64,000 bases of DNA from Thereva unica (GCA_949987705.1 OX465282.1:84990070-85054069), one strand, 5' to 3'. Positions 1 through 11,150 are shown, counted from the stretch's first letter. The notes: generated from the letters alone by a model not told the origin. A program made the numbers and translations.

Positions 1-260
1 TTCAGACTTTCGGCATCGAAGTCATGGGCTATAGGCTCTTTTTTTGATTGTACCCCTAACTTACTTAAGTTATTCCATAGTTTCTTCGGTGGCAGAGTCG
101 GGTTGAGTCGGCATGCGTAGAAATTTCGCTTGGCTTCTTTAATTTTAGCCGTGGTGATATTACGGAGTCGTTTATAAGAGTTTTTGGCACTTTCGGTTTT
201 TAGTTTTACGAATCCGCTTTCAGAAGTTGTTCTAGCTGTGCTTCGGGTGGTGACCGGTGA
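1..260 (-). pseudogene. Non-LTR retrotransposon remnant, endonuclease-to-RT linker
   Basis: Reading the minus strand gives a stretch with YKRLRN, AKRNFY and the block PPKKLWNNLSKLGV. This closely resembles the linker between endonuclease and reverse transcriptase in Jockey/CR1-type non-LTR elements, and matches the same region of the element at 55.6-58.7 kb (LDPKRLWSNLRSLGV). The window edge cuts it, so the RT domain would lie to the left. No catalytic motif is included. The frame is short and its 5' part decays towards position 260. Family assignment rests on pattern similarity by eye. Confidence 0.55.
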
Positions 261-436
261 CAGGTTTTGTGTAATATTTTTTTTTTCTGGTAATTTGACG
301 GGAACTTTTGTTTTCTCCATTGTTCTTTTTACACGAGAAAAACTGCCAAGATAATTATGCAGGATCACAACACCACCTAGCGCGAAAAAAGGAGGTTGTT
401 AGAAAGTACGGTGTAAATTAAATCAATCAGTTTATA

Positions 437-1742
437 GTCCAGTCAATGCACGGAAAAACCGGCCAAAGCTGGAAATCCTGGCAAAAAGCACAAATTTGCA
501 CCAAAATTTGGATTTGTGTTTTACTTACCCTCTTCTTCAAAGTTGTCAATATGCCGGGTGTTGCTTTTTATTTTTTGGGGATGTAAATAATCCCTATTCG
601 AAAATAGTTGTAGAATTGTAGATTAAAGCGTTTAGTCGATTGAAATTATCATTGCATCATGAATTATTAGTTGCAACCCTTATGAAAACAACCCATATAA
701 AAACAAACCATATAAAAACAACCCCTACTGATTAAAATTTGATTTAAAAAATAGGAAAAATTAAAATTTTATATGTTATGGATCTTACTTTAGAAAATCA
801 AAAAGCATAATTAAAAATCATTTTCTTCTTCATTTTCACTCCTTTCTAAGTCTGCCTTATCCTTGCTCCGCGTTTTCTTCTTGATCTATAATTGAGGCAC
901 TATTCGGGCAATTGTCTCCGCTGCTTACACAAGTTGAATTGCAGAAGAGTCCTACTCTTCGCCAAACTAGTGATTAGCAAACGCAAGAATAAGACAAGAT
1001 TAATCTAGTCTTGTTCGTGTTCAGTTTGCTTGTTCTTGTTCTTGCATGCATAACTAAGTCTTGTTCTTGGCCTTCCAAAATGTGCAAGAACAAGACAAAA
1101 CTGCAAGAACAAGATCATTTTTGCTCATCACTACGCCAACCCCAGGTTGAACCACAACCCTTTTTGTAGCTGCAAAAAATCATTTTTGTGTGTGCGCATG
1201 CGTGTGTGTCTCATGTGTGAAAAGATGAAGAAATCTTTTAAATTACACGTGTCTTGATAACTGTAAAAATTGGTATTTTTACCATAACTCGCTTAATTTT
1301 TGAGATATCAAGTTCAATAAAAATTGTTTGAAGCTCTTATTTTTTAAAAGGTTGGAGCTCAAACAGCTTGAAAATGTTATTATTTACAAAAAAACTTATT
1401 TTCAGGGTTATTCATGAAAAAAAAACGTCTAAAAACGGGGGGTTTTTTTTTTGTTAAAAAATTGACATTTCCACTCTCGAATAAGTCGAAAAATATTGAC
1501 TTTCAGTAAAAACTTTATATAACAAAAGTTGCTTAGAATTAGTCATTCTATCTATTCCCATACTTATTTTTAATAAAAAAAATTTGACCCCCGAGAAGAG
1601 GTGGGTTCCACCCCCAGGGTAAAAGCAACCCCCGGCATATTGACAACTTTGAAGAAGAGGGTAAGTCGAACCTACAGCCGAATTTTGGTGCAAATCGGTG
1701 CTGTTTGGTAGAATTCCCAGTGAAATTGTGCATTGACTGGAC
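437..1742. mobile_element. Long-TIR non-autonomous DNA transposon, TA-flanked
   Basis: The ends are inverted copies: GTCCAGTCAATGCA at 437 and its complement ending at 1742, each flanked by TA. Similarity between the arms continues about 130 bp inwards: a block containing CAAAGTTGTCAATATGCC near 540-560 reappears inverted near 1635-1655. There is no transposase ORF. TA flanks and long inverted arms suggest a Tc1/mariner-type non-autonomous element. Its outer bases (GTCCA) resemble those of the element at 11523-12760. It hosts a hAT-like MITE at 968-1133. Confidence 0.6.
968..1133 (-). mobile_element. hAT-like MITE with CTTGTTCTTG-type repeats, copy 1
   Basis: This 166-bp element begins TAGTGATTAGCAAA and ends with the complement of TAGTGATGAGCAAA. 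It is flanked by CGCCAAAC (960-967) and CGCCAACC (1134-1141), an 8-bp target duplication with one mismatch, as expected for hAT transposition. The interior is almost wholly CAAGAACAAG / CTTGTTCTTG units in both orientations. Related copies lie at 59351 and 60465. No coding capacity. Confidence 0.7.
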
Positions 1743-1744
1743 TA

Positions 1745-2067
1745 TTAGTGACTTTTATAATAATCTGACGGTTAAAAATCGCGGAGCACAAACTTCAGAT
1801 CTACTCACTCACGCACATGAATCAGAATTCATCTGGTCCCTAAACGGGATACAAATGATTGGAGGCCATGCGGCGACGGCCAATCTGTTTGTGCCTTTAT
1901 GAACTCGGTGCCCACTCTAGCAGTTACTTCTACCGGACAAAAAGACAAATCAAGAGTTGTAGAGAGAGAGTGTAGAATGTAGAGTTTTATATATCATCCT
2001 GTACTCTATGAGATTTTATCTTGAATAAAGTAGCAATACACGCAGACAACTCCCGCTTACAACCCAC
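1745..2067. other. Unassigned, with a possible LTR-like tail
   Basis: No protein similarity is recognisable. The right part contains AATAAA followed by GTAGCAATACACG, and a similar phrase (ATAAAGAAGCAATACACG) occurs in the duplicated repeats near 23.24 kb and 47.77 kb. This could be the polyadenylation part of an old LTR, but no paired LTR or coding internal region is visible. Confidence 0.25.
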
Positions 2068-2072
2068 CGACT

Positions 2073-3838
2073 CACAGTGGTCTGAAATCCCCAAAACCTG
2101 GACAAAAGTACCAAAACGAAAGTTTTTATTTAGGTACTTTTTTCGCGTGGGTTAAGTATAGTGGCCCCCCTGGAGTATTTCAAGGCCCTTGGCAAGAGGC
2201 AGATGTTCGAAACCTCTTTTGTATTCCATTTGGAAAGTGAGTGTCGAACACGCTACACGCAGCACGTTCTCTCGGAGCAAAAGCACGTGTTACGGTTTTG
2301 CGTGTAGATTTCAGTACGTTTACCCGTTTCCTTTTCTGTAAAAAGGTTTCTTCTCCTAAGAGTAAGTACAATTATACTGTGTTATTGAAATGAACATAAA
2401 TAAATAATTGTATTGTTTATTTATGATCAAATATGTGGTAAATTGTGGTGATTTGATTAACGATTCGGCTTATAAATTGATGGCTAAGTACAAACTTCCA
2501 TCGACTTCCACTAAGTAATACGCATGTAATTGTTTATTAATCATCTCTGCAAAACATATAAAAAAATCAGCTGCTCCTGCTTGCTCCATGTCATTCTATC
2601 CACGATAGAGCAAAATATCCATAGCTCTGGGCACTACCCCCACTGTGTTTCAGGCTGAAATACATACTTGCCATCCAGGTGTGTGCTCAGACTTGTATAG
2701 AGTCTTAATAGAGCTCCAAATAGCTCTAACATTGTTATTTTCTCCGACAGTCAAGCTGCATTGTTGGCCATTAAATCTCACAGGGTGTCTTTCATGACCT
2801 GTCCTGGATTGTCTCCGATCTCCGAAATTCTTAAGCAGGAACAACAGTGTCACGCTGATATGGATTCCGGGCCACGAAGGTCACATTGGTAATGAAATTG
2901 CCGACAGCCTGGCGCAAACTCATCACCTATCGGTCCGGAACCTTTCTGTAGCTTAGCTGGACAAACACTTCCCTACCCCTAGGGACATTTGGGACAAAAA
3001 TCCTAAATCAGTTTTAGGCTATATTAGAAGCCTTAACCTTGATGGTTTTTAAAGACGGGGATGGCACAAAAGACCAAATAAATAGGTCGCAGTGCCGGCA
3101 AAGGCACCCCTCAACAAGAAATAGAAAAATCCACGATATGCTACATATTTGCTCAACGTATAGTTTTGAACGTCCTATTCAGGCGCTATATATTAACTTT
3201 TTTTCATCTTTATAACAAAGTATTTATAACAAATCGTTGCAACAAATAAAGCCTAATGTATTTGAATTTGAAAAAAAGTTTGCATCTAAAATTAATTTAA
3301 TAATTGTTAAATTAAATAAAAAAAGGTTATTTTCATTAACAATTCTAGTACATTTTCGTTAAAAATTATTACTGAGCAAACACAAAACGTCTTTATTACA
3401 GATTTTAATTTAATTCAAAAAAACAAAATTGGCCGCCATATTGGACCCACTATTTTGTTTATTAAAAATCGAATGATGGATTAATAATTAGCTACTCCGA
3501 ACAGCCATTATTGCATAATTTCATTCAATTCAATTAAATATGAACAAAGTTGGTCGCCATATTGGATGCGCCATTTTGTTTTTTTGTTTTTTTTTTTTTT
3601 TTAAATCTGATAACGGATTCTTACTCAGTGACCATATACCAATTTTTATCAAATTTGCTTAAATTTTCATAAAGCTGGTGGCCATATTGGATCCGCCATT
3701 TTGTTTTTTGAAAATCTGATAACGGATTCTTACTCAGCGACCCCGAAAACCTCCATATACCGATTTTCATAACAAAATAATTTTTCTTATGGTAGTAAAT
3801 TAATTTTGTCCAGGTTTTGGGGATTTCAGACTACTGTG
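2073..3838. mobile_element. Non-autonomous Transib-like transposon
   Basis: The 35-bp terminal inverted repeats begin CACAGTGGTCTGAAATCC on the left and CACAGTAGTCTGAAATCC on the right (read inwards), with one difference. They are flanked by the 5-bp direct repeat CGACT (2068-2072 and 3839-3843). Transib elements are known for CAC-starting termini and GC-rich 5-bp target duplications. The subterminal region near 3660-3760 (CCGCCATTTTGTTTTT and ACGGATTCTTACTCAGCG) closely parallels the right end of the larger Transib at 39.5-39.8 kb, so the two belong to one family. No transposase is present; the interior holds a retrotransposon RNase H fragment. Confidence 0.75.
2731..2925 (+). pseudogene. 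Non-LTR RNase H domain fragment inside the Transib-like element
   Basis: The plus strand reads IVIFSDSQAALLAIKS (the FSDSQAA motif with a catalytic Asp of RNase H). After a frameshift it reads SVTLIWIPGHEGHIGNEIAD, the W-PGH-G--GNE-AD block typical of the RNase H domains of I/R1/Jockey-type retrotransposons. At least one frameshift and a stop shortly after make it non-functional. No RT or endonuclease is adjacent, so only a fragment was captured by, or survived within, the DNA element. Confidence 0.75.
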
Positions 3839-3843
3839 CGACT

Positions 3844-4315
3844 GCCACAGTATGAGACGTTAAATTTCAACTTAAACCATATTTTTCTGTAAGAAATACG
3901 TAGTTAATCAATACTTTTTTTTACAAAATTGAAAAGTTTGGACAATTAAATGAATAATGTCTCGACACCTTTTATGCTACGGCCTTTAATTTTGAAGTTA
4001 TTTATAAGCAATTTTCCTGTTAAAATTGGGCTTATTTGGTGCTTATTTGGTACTTTTCCTCAAAGCTCAGGTGGAAAAGTACTCTTTACTATTTAACATT
4101 GTATTAGAAAAAGCGATCCCAGAGGCCTGTATTGAACTCGAGGGCTTCCTATTGAACCCCTAGACTGGTCGTTACATCTACCCATATGCAGGGTTTGCAG
4201 GTTATCCCTGTGCAAGGCGTCCATATAGGCTTTTCTCTAGACGTGGTGTTCATGGACATTCAGGTCTTCGAATCCTTTCCGCTTCTTCTTTTTCTAGTTG
4301 AAGCCAAAAATAATA
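3844..4315. other. No gene recognised
   Basis: AT-rich sequence with no long frame, no paired terminal repeats and no recognised protein similarity. It separates the Transib-like element from a retrotransposon remnant. Confidence 0.4.
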
Positions 4316-4416
4316 AGCAGAAGTGTAAAATGTATATAAGTTATGGAAAACCGTATTAAAACCAATACTGAATGGATCGGAAGCATGGACTCTTACTAAG
4401 TATGACCACTGACATG
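4316..4416 (+). pseudogene. Non-LTR RT C-terminal fragment
   Basis: The plus frame reads VYKLWKTVLKPIL followed by NGSEAWTLTK. This is a decayed form of the thumb-region signature of RTE-like and related reverse transcriptases, in which K-LY---I-P-LLYG-E-WTLT is typical. It has an internal stop upstream and ends at a stop after TKYDH. Too short to assign to a clade. Confidence 0.6.
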
Positions 4417-4823
4417 TATAGAATGGACTGTGCTTCTGATCAATTTCCATAAAAATTAATAGACCACAAAGTATAGTGCTCTCTCTTCCATAAGTTCCAT
4501 AATTCCGATTTTGTTACCGAACTCAAATTTTGTTAACTTTCGTGTTATAGTTCAGTGCATTCATTGGTAGAATTAAATTCCGATGGTGCCAAAACTTTTC
4601 TATTCTCTTACATACATTTTCTCTTTACTACACTCTTTTCACTTTCAATAAACTATAAAATAAAACTTTTTTTCTTTGCAGTAAAAGAAGAAAGGTACAT
4701 AAACTTGTATGAAAAAGTAACAAAAAAGTACCAAATCCAATTTTAACATCAGAATTTCTATTTATTTACTTATTTTTATTTATTTATTTATTAATAAGCC
4801 AAAAGCCTAGTAGCGGAATTCTA

Positions 4824-5055
4824 GTCCATTCAAAACGCGGGGGGTGTTCCAAAATAACACCGTTAAGAAAATCGAACCCTAAAGGTTTTTGGGGTCGCTG
4901 ATCAGAAAATCGAGGTCCCGCGGTCCTAAAATTAGGGCGTCACCCCTAAAAATGCAAAAAACACCCCTTTTTAGGGGGTTTTCGCGATTATTTCAGTAAT
5001 AATGAAAACTAATGCGATGAAAAGCACTTTTTTAATATTTATTTGCGAAGGTGGT
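4824..5055. repeat. Half-copy of the GTCCATTC long-TIR element
   Basis: From TAGTCCATTCAAAACGCG through GGTCCCGCGGTCC to the AAAACTAATGCGATGAAA block, this matches the left arm of the element at 11523-12760 and, inverted, its right arm. No matching right end follows here. The outside flank (GCCTAGTAGCGGAATTC) resembles the inverted right flank at about 12768-12798, so the true end of the family may lie beyond the TA. Confidence 0.55.
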
Positions 5056-5136
5056 TGATTTATACTAAAGTAAGGCATTTTCAATTTTCATGAGCGGAAA
5101 TTTTTACGTTTACTTTTCGAAGGCATACGATAAAGA

Positions 5137-5925
5137 ATAAAATAAATGGTTAAAACATTTTTTTAAACTCTTTTAACCCTTAATCACTCGCATTGGGTAC
5201 CTCAATGGGATTTTTTTTAAACACTTGGCACTACTGCACGTCTGGGCTTTGGCGCTTCTTCAAACCTCATTTATTTACTTAATTTAATTACTTATTTACT
5301 CCTTTTTTTTAATAAATAAAAATATTTCATTATATTTATAATTCTTAAAGCACTGTTCATTTATTTACCTAATTTATTGTTAAAAAACGGATGGGGTACA
5401 AAATACCCCGCGCGAGTAACTACGGTAAGAAGTAGGGCGCGAGTGATTAAGGGTTAATTAACTAAAAAATATACTGAAAAGTTAAAAATAAGAAATATGT
5501 AAAAGAATGCGTGAAATTTCAAATTTAATGAAAGAGTTAATTAAAAGAATGGCGCATTTTTCATCAAAAAATTTTGCTAGAATTTTCTTCAAAGTGAATT
5601 GAGCCTTATAAATTAATACATAAAATCTTAAATATATTGAAAAATAAAACAAAATTAAAAATGATGATTTTATAAAAAAAAATGTAAATTTCTTAATATA
5701 AAAATAATGAACAAATGAGGGTTATTGTAAATCTCACGCGATTTACAGTTATATTTTCAATTTTTGATGAAAAATGTGCAATTCTTTTAATTAACTTTTT
5801 CATTAAAATAGAAATTTCACGCTTTCTTTTACATATTTTTTATTTTTAACTTTTCAGTACATTTTTTAGTTAATTAAAAGAATTTAAAAAAAAAAAATTT
5901 TTAACCGTTTATTTTATTTATTGAT
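5137..5925. mobile_element. Palindromic element, copy A
   Basis: The outer arms are AATAAAATAAATGGTTAAAA on the left and its approximate complement ending near 5925. A second inverted block (ACTAAAAAATATACTGAAAAG near 5462 and its complement near 5855) brackets a loop containing TTATTGTAAATCTCACGCG. The same hairpin is found at 23665-24065 and 48193-48588. This copy is longer because about 280 bp (5180-5460) lie in the left arm. No coding capacity; boundaries are approximate. Confidence 0.55.
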
Positions 5926-5967
5926 GACATTTTATTTGGCATGACCTTAAGAAAACACCTGACCACG

Positions 5968-6180
5968 GGTTTAAATCTGGTAGAAGATTTATGGAGAATT
6001 GTAGTCAGAAAGGTTTATGATCATGGAAGGCGGTTTGAAAATTTAGAATCGCTTAAAATAAGCATTTAACAAGCTTGGAATTCAAATCTGGAGAAAATGC
6101 TCCACACATTAATGGCGAGTATGAGAAAAAGAATTTTTCCAGTCATAAAAACAATGGAGGATCGATTAAATATTAAATAA
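5968..6180 (+). pseudogene. Tc1-like transposase C-terminal remnant
   Basis: The plus frame gives GLNLVEDLWRIVVRKVYDHG, then RRFENLESLKISI, a stop, and QAWNSNLEKMLHTLMASM. This matches the end of Tc1-family transposases, where DLNPIENLWG---RKVY is followed by LE-L---I--AW and a short basic tail. The conserved region bearing the last catalytic acidic residue is altered and an in-frame TAA interrupts it. The frame ends with TAA near 6180. The palindromic element lies immediately upstream and may have disrupted the gene. Confidence 0.7.
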
Positions 6181-6689
6181 AGATCATTTATAGCAATAAG
6201 AACCCTTTTTTCCTTTATATTTTTTACTGAACTTAAAACAATTTCGCATTAAAAATGCTTCAAATTGAAATGCTTTTACTTCCTGTATGCATTTTACCGT
6301 TATTAAGAGACGTAGCGATATAATTTTTTTACCACTTATTCGCAACCCCTAGAAAGGCAACTACATGTTAAAATTCAGGTTTCCACTACAAAAGGGGGCT
6401 GAGGAAAATGCTCTAAAACATAGAAGTGTTGGGTGAACTTAAATCAATTTCGGGCACTGTATGTATAGAAGAAGCATCTTTTATAAAATTTCTTTTCCAT
6501 CTTTTTTTTCAACTAATGGATTTACCCGATATGCAGGCAATTTAGACCAGTGCAAAAGCGTTTTAGAAAACCCAAAAACTAGAAAAATTCTTAACAGTAT
6601 ATGGATGGCAGGCAAATTTAGGAAAAATACTACATAAACAAGGAAAATTCGAGAGCACAATAGCAGATAACTGGAAGGGGGCCGATGGT
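6181..6689. other. No gene recognised
   Basis: AT-rich spacer. The 103-codon minus-strand frame over 6481-6792 overlaps a dispersed repeat and shows no recognisable domain, so I do not call it a gene. Confidence 0.4.
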
Positions 6690-6960
6690 GCCAAAATGTG
6701 GAGACGTGTTTTTTACGATTTCTTAAAAAAGTAGTCCTCCTATCGAAAAACGTTAAATGTAAAACTTGTAGATAATTATGTAGAGTTTGCATTCAAACTA
6801 TTTTTCGACATAACCTCAAAACATGGAGAAAAACGTCAAAAACCGATTTTTTCATTTATAATTTTTAACCTTCACAAAAATGATCCGATTTTAATGAAAT
6901 TTGGTGAAAATATAGATTTTCATGTTTCGAAATTGATTGTTTAGGGGCTGTGCCAAAATA
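6690..6960 (-). repeat. Dispersed repeat, inverted copy at 27.93-28.23 kb
   Basis: The block with CGAAAAACGTTAAATGTAAA, the TTTTTCGACATAACCTCAAA phrase and AAAATGATCCGATTTTAATG is found as a diverged reverse complement at 27925-28225. It is non-coding in both places. No terminal repeats were found, so the class is unknown. Confidence 0.6.
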
Positions 6961-7157
6961 GCAATTCAAATGTCAGTTTGTATGGAAAACCCATTTCAAT
7001 AAATAAATTTGCTTTTCGACGGTTTGCGTCTCTGGAAATGAGTAAATTATGTTACTCATTTCAGGTGTTTCTGATTGAATCGAGTAGCTGTCATATAAAT
7101 TTAAAAAAGCAATTTATTTGACAATTAATTATGGAAGAAAGGGAATATGAAAATATA

Positions 7158-7913
7158 CAGGGTGCTCCATCTTTTATGTCGGTATGTAAACATTGAATAA
7201 CTTTGAGAAAAACAACCGATTTCTATAAGTGATGTATTTTTATTCAGTTTGGTTTCTTACAATTTTTTTGGACTAGTTTTTGAAAACAATATCAATTAAG
7301 TGGCCACCTTTATTAGCAATTACAAAATGACTCCTTTTTTCTGCGTTTGCCATTACCTTTTCGAGCATCTCGGGTGCTATAGCGTCGATTTCAGCACGAA
7401 TGCTTGCCTTGAGCTCGTCAATAGTTTGAGGCTAGTTGGCGTAAATCTTGCTTTTCAGATAACCCCACAAAAAGAAGTCGGGGGGGGGGGGAATAAATCA
7501 GGTGATCTGGGTCGCCTCTTTTTGACACCAGACGTCCCGGGAATTTTCGTTGCAGAAATGCAATTGTTGCGTCTGCAGTGTGGCATGGTGCACCGTCTTG
7601 TTGAAACCAGTAACCATCTAGACCTTTCTCACGCATTTGCGGGCAGACATAATGAGCCAACATCCACCGATATCGCTGTACATTGACAGTTTCGTTTTCT
7701 TTAAAAAAAAATATGGCCCAATGATGGTTTTGCGGAATGACTGTTTTCGATGTAAAGTGTCACTATTTCAGCGCGTTGTTTCGGTGTGAAGCGATCCATG
7801 GCAAAAATTGTACTGAATTGACGTTTCCAAAACATATCTGATGCAGTCAATCGGTTGGTAAATGTGAAAGTTATTCAGCGTTTACATACCGACATAAAAG
7901 ATGGAGCACCCTG
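7158..7913 (-). mobile_element. Mariner-type transposon, internally deleted
   Basis: The terminal inverted repeats begin CAGGGTGCTCCATCTTTTAT; the first 34 bases are identical at both ends, with weaker pairing beyond. TA flanks both ends (7156-7157 and 7914-7915). At 756 bp it is shorter than a full mariner (about 1.3 kb). It carries a broken transposase on the minus strand. Confidence 0.85.
7273..7799 (-). pseudogene. Mariner-like transposase pseudogene
   Basis: From the ATG at 7799 the frame begins MDRFTPKQRAEIVTLYIEN, a typical N-terminus of the helix-turn-helix part. It then jumps, after an internal deletion and a stop near codon 27, to YWFQQDGAPCHTADATIAFL, which carries a catalytic Asp. 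Further on DFFLWGYLKSKIYAN, a stop, and the PEMLEKVMANAEKRSHFVI block lead to a terminal TAG at 7273. The stretch expected to hold the third acidic residue is replaced around a run of about a dozen C (G on the plus strand, near 7481-7492). At least one frameshift and two stops make it dead. Confidence 0.85.
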
Positions 7914-7915
7914 TA

Positions 7916-8569
7916 TAACTTAAAATAATCAGCTGCTTAGCTAAAAGAAGATGGGCCTAACAAATGTGAGGGCAGCAGCTGCTATGAATTATTTTGTTCA
8001 CTCTGTTGGTGCAGATTTGCAAAGTTCATTAATAATTGCACGAAAAATAAGCAAAAATATGAAAACATAACGTAACTGCAAACCAATTATTAAAATCCTT
8101 TGGTCTTAAGTGGCGCCTAGACTATCCATAATATTGACGGTTTCCTTCTTCACCCATAGACCTACCATAATTAAATATTGCTCAAATCAAAATATTGCAC
8201 AATATTATTGATTGTTTAGGGGTCCATTGAACGCTCGCAGGCAGCCATCATTTTTTGTTATAGTTTTTCTTAGTTTTGCAGAAAAAAAAACTAAAAAAAT
8301 TATGAAATCAAATATAAAGCTAACTCATTTATTTATTAGAAAATGAATAAACAATCTGACATAGTAAAATTTTAATAAATTTTGTACAAATGTTAGTCTC
8401 TTCGTCCATTTTTACTTAAAAGTTTTTAATTGCCATTGAAATGAGTGAAATGGTATTTTGGCACACTTTGGAATATCGAAGTGCCCTGGGAAATGAGAAA
8501 AATTCGAAATGGTATTTTGGCAAACGGCTTTAGTATTGTTTTTATAAATTTAATTTAAAAAAAAAGACG
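7916..8569. other. No gene recognised
   Basis: AT-rich, with no paired ends and no recognisable frames. A short near-repeat about GAAATGGTATTTTGGCA occurs twice near 8450 and 8505. Confidence 0.35.
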
Positions 8570-8885
8570 CTCTATTTTCAATCAAAAAAGTTGAACAAAA
8601 TTTTGATTTTTAATTTTTTAAGACGGGTTTTTTCGTTGAGTCCTCTACTTGTAAATAGTGTAAAAAATCATATAGTCACAATGGAAAAACATTGATAAAA
8701 ATTCGACAAAAAACAAAAACATCCATTTCATCATCATTTTCAAGTATCGATTTTTCCGAACACATTACTAATTCTTTATCTCTCTTTGAAATAAAGCTGT
8801 TAAAGTGATGCAAAACTGTAAATTTAATGTAATATATTATAAAGGAACTTCATGTAACAGTTTCAGATGTGACAACACTTGTTTA
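8570..8885 (+). repeat. Dispersed repeat, inverted copy at 24.53-24.85 kb
   Basis: Shared features include CAATCAAAAAAGTTGA, CCGTCTT/AAGACGG, the long AT-rich middle with TATCGATTTTTCCG, and TTCTTTATCTCTC, all in reverse complement at 24530-24845. Diverged and non-coding. Confidence 0.6.
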
Positions 8886-8979
8886 AACAATTATTTCACC
8901 AAGAAATAGAGGAAAAAATTACATTTTCAGCCCAAAAAAAGCTAAGTAGTACAGTTTCCAGAGTGAAAAATCACTAAAA

Positions 8980-9747
8980 CTGCAAAAAAATTGTAGGTTA
9001 ATGAAATTTGGAATGGAGGGAGTTTAGCACTAGCAGAAAAGGTAACCGTTGAGTTCCGGGCCGTACTTCGTGAAAATCACGAGAAAATCCGATTGAAGAT
9101 ATTTTCCGACGCTTTCCCGGCCGTAGCTCGGGAAAAACGTCGAGATTGGAAAAATGTTGAGAGGACAAAATTAAAGCTATGAAAATTCTCGACAAAAAAG
9201 GTTATACAAGCTTTTCCCGGAAAACCTCACGTTTGGTCGGGAAATGGAGGGTAAAAATAAGGAAAAATTATTTCGTATATATATTGTTTTCTTTATGCAA
9301 GGTGTCTTACCTAAAGTTACAAAGTGGCGGGCTGTAGATAGGCTTTGGATAGACGAGCAAAAAATCATATGGGAGGGGGTCGGAAATCGTAACGGTTTAG
9401 CCACTAGGGCGTTCTGAAATTTTTTTGATAGAGGTTTACATATCACGCTGTATTTTGGTAACCCGATGACCTAATTCCAAGAATTAGGTAGCAGTATATG
9501 GGCAAAAACGCGAAAAAAGGCATATTTGCACATTCAAAACCCAGCAAAAAGAAAGTTTACCGACCGAGTTTTTTGTGGGTTCTCCACAATATGGCCCCAA
9601 AACAAGCCCGGATTCCTTTCAATGACTTTCAATCGGATTTTCTCGTGATTTTCACGAAGTACGGCCCCGCAACTCAACGGTTACCTTTTCTGATATTGCT
9701 AAACTCCCCTCATTCCAAATTTCATTAACCTACAATTTTTTTTTCAG
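8980..9747. mobile_element. Inverted-repeat (MITE-like) element
   Basis: About 120 bp at the left (AATTGTAGGTTAATGAAATT, then GGTAACCGTTGAGTTCCGGG and GTACTTCGTGAAAATCACGA) is repeated inverted at 9626-9747. The ends are roughly CTGCAAAAAAATTGTAGG and its complement. The middle has no coding capacity but includes the small palindrome CCTAATTCCAAGAATTAGG near 9470. I see no clear target duplication, so the superfamily is unresolved. Confidence 0.6.
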
Positions 9748-10088
9748 AAGAAATCTCTAGGAGCTGTACTAAAGAGTTTTTTTTTCTCAAAATATTTGTT
9801 GTCTGTAAAGAGGGTTTACGGACGATAGTTTAACGTGACAACGTTATGAGAAAACATTGATGAAATGATTGCATACTTTTATGAATAAAATTGAATCATT
9901 TATATTAAATTATCATTATTTTGTATGGATACAAAAAGGAGTGAAATGAAATATTCATTTTGATTGATAAATTAGCTTTTATTTGCACTAATGAATTCAA
10001 ATATGTTTATTACTTTAATGAACAGATTATTTACAAGCAACAATGTGTAGTAACAAATTCATTTACAGCTTTTATACATGTCTGATAT
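9748..10088. other. No gene recognised; possibly 3' part of the Helentron remnant
   Basis: AT-rich sequence directly downstream (on the minus strand) of the Helentron endonuclease frame. It may be 3' untranslated sequence of that element, but no Helentron terminus is recognisable. Confidence 0.3.
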
Positions 10089-11150
10089 TTAACTTCTTAC
10101 AATCTGTGTTATTCTGTTAAGGATAGGTCGATAGGAAAAGTATGAAACGAATGGGAGTATTTCAAGTGTAATGTGCCTTGAAAAAGTCAAATCGAGGGTT
10201 GTTCCTCTCAGCGTTGTTGACTTAGTAACATCTGATGTGCATTCGAAATTGTACATATCCTTCATGAATTTGAGGAATGTATCATCATTTTTCACGTTTG
10301 TGTTGAAGTCGCCACAAAGAAGAATTGGTACATTGGTATCAACTTGCATGATCGGATGCACATACTGCCTGTTATGTACATACGGAAAGAGTGCTTGGTG
10401 CAGCAATACACTAACGTTTGAGACACTTGTTCCAGGATGAATATACACTGCGCCAAGTACAATTTTAAACGTTGTATCAGCAGTGAAGCATGTAATTTCA
10501 GCCAAGCAGACCTCGCCTGTGTTTCTGATGAGACGAGTTGTGTCCGACAATTCAACGTGGAGAACTTTGGCCGTGGATGTTGATGTTAATTTTCGACAGA
10601 TTGCCACTCCACCAGCTGCGTTTGTATCAGAATCCGATCGATTATTCTGCCTGGTTATACATTCATAATTATTGGTTGGAACTGGATCAAAATTGTCACG
10701 CATCCACGTTTCAGTCAATACCAAATAATCCGATCTTGGTATCACGGGATCCGTTTCAATATCGGCGAAGTGCGCGGACAAACATTAAGGTTTGACACTA
10801 CAGTTTGCCCAACGTTGTTACCGTCATCACAAAATTTCACTGCTTTCGAAGTGATTGTTTGGAGGGCGTGTCCACGGAGTCGAATGTATTCGTTACGGAC
10901 ATCTCGCGTAGTCTGTGAGTCGTTCCCATCCCGTCCGTGTTGGAAGATGTGCAAGCCGTCTATATTCGTTACCCGACTCAGCGCCACGTACACCAACTGT
11001 TGTGGTTGCTCCGAGGAGTATTTATAAACAATAACAGTAAACGTCCCACCTTGCGAGTTGTGAATGGTAGGTAATAGCACAAGCAGGAATGCAAGGAAAC
11101 TGTTTTCGTTTGCATTTCACAGTTTTCGTCAGTGTAATGTTCACTATTTT
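10089..11150 (-). pseudogene. Helentron helicase C-terminus plus endonuclease domain
   Basis: Minus strand. The upstream part reads QFPCIPACAIT and, after a frameshift, IHNSQGGTF and QQLVYVALSRVTNIDGLHI, the last conserved helicase motifs of Helitron/Pif1-type proteins. After another frameshift near 10785 the reading continues SAHFADIETD, DYLVLTETWM (catalytic Glu), LLCGDFNTNV and TLDLTF. This is an AP-type endonuclease of the kind fused to the Helitron protein in Helentrons. The protein would nick and unwind DNA during rolling-circle-like transposition. The Rep domain and most of the helicase are missing, and two frameshifts show it is dead. Confidence 0.8.

Noticed and set aside
1454..1733. 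Overlapping minus frames as genes
   Set aside because: They lie in the right arm of the 437-1742 inverted-repeat element; overlapping frames without domain content.
7300..7686. 128-codon plus-strand frame
   Set aside because: It lies opposite the mariner transposase, whose motifs on the minus strand explain the sequence.
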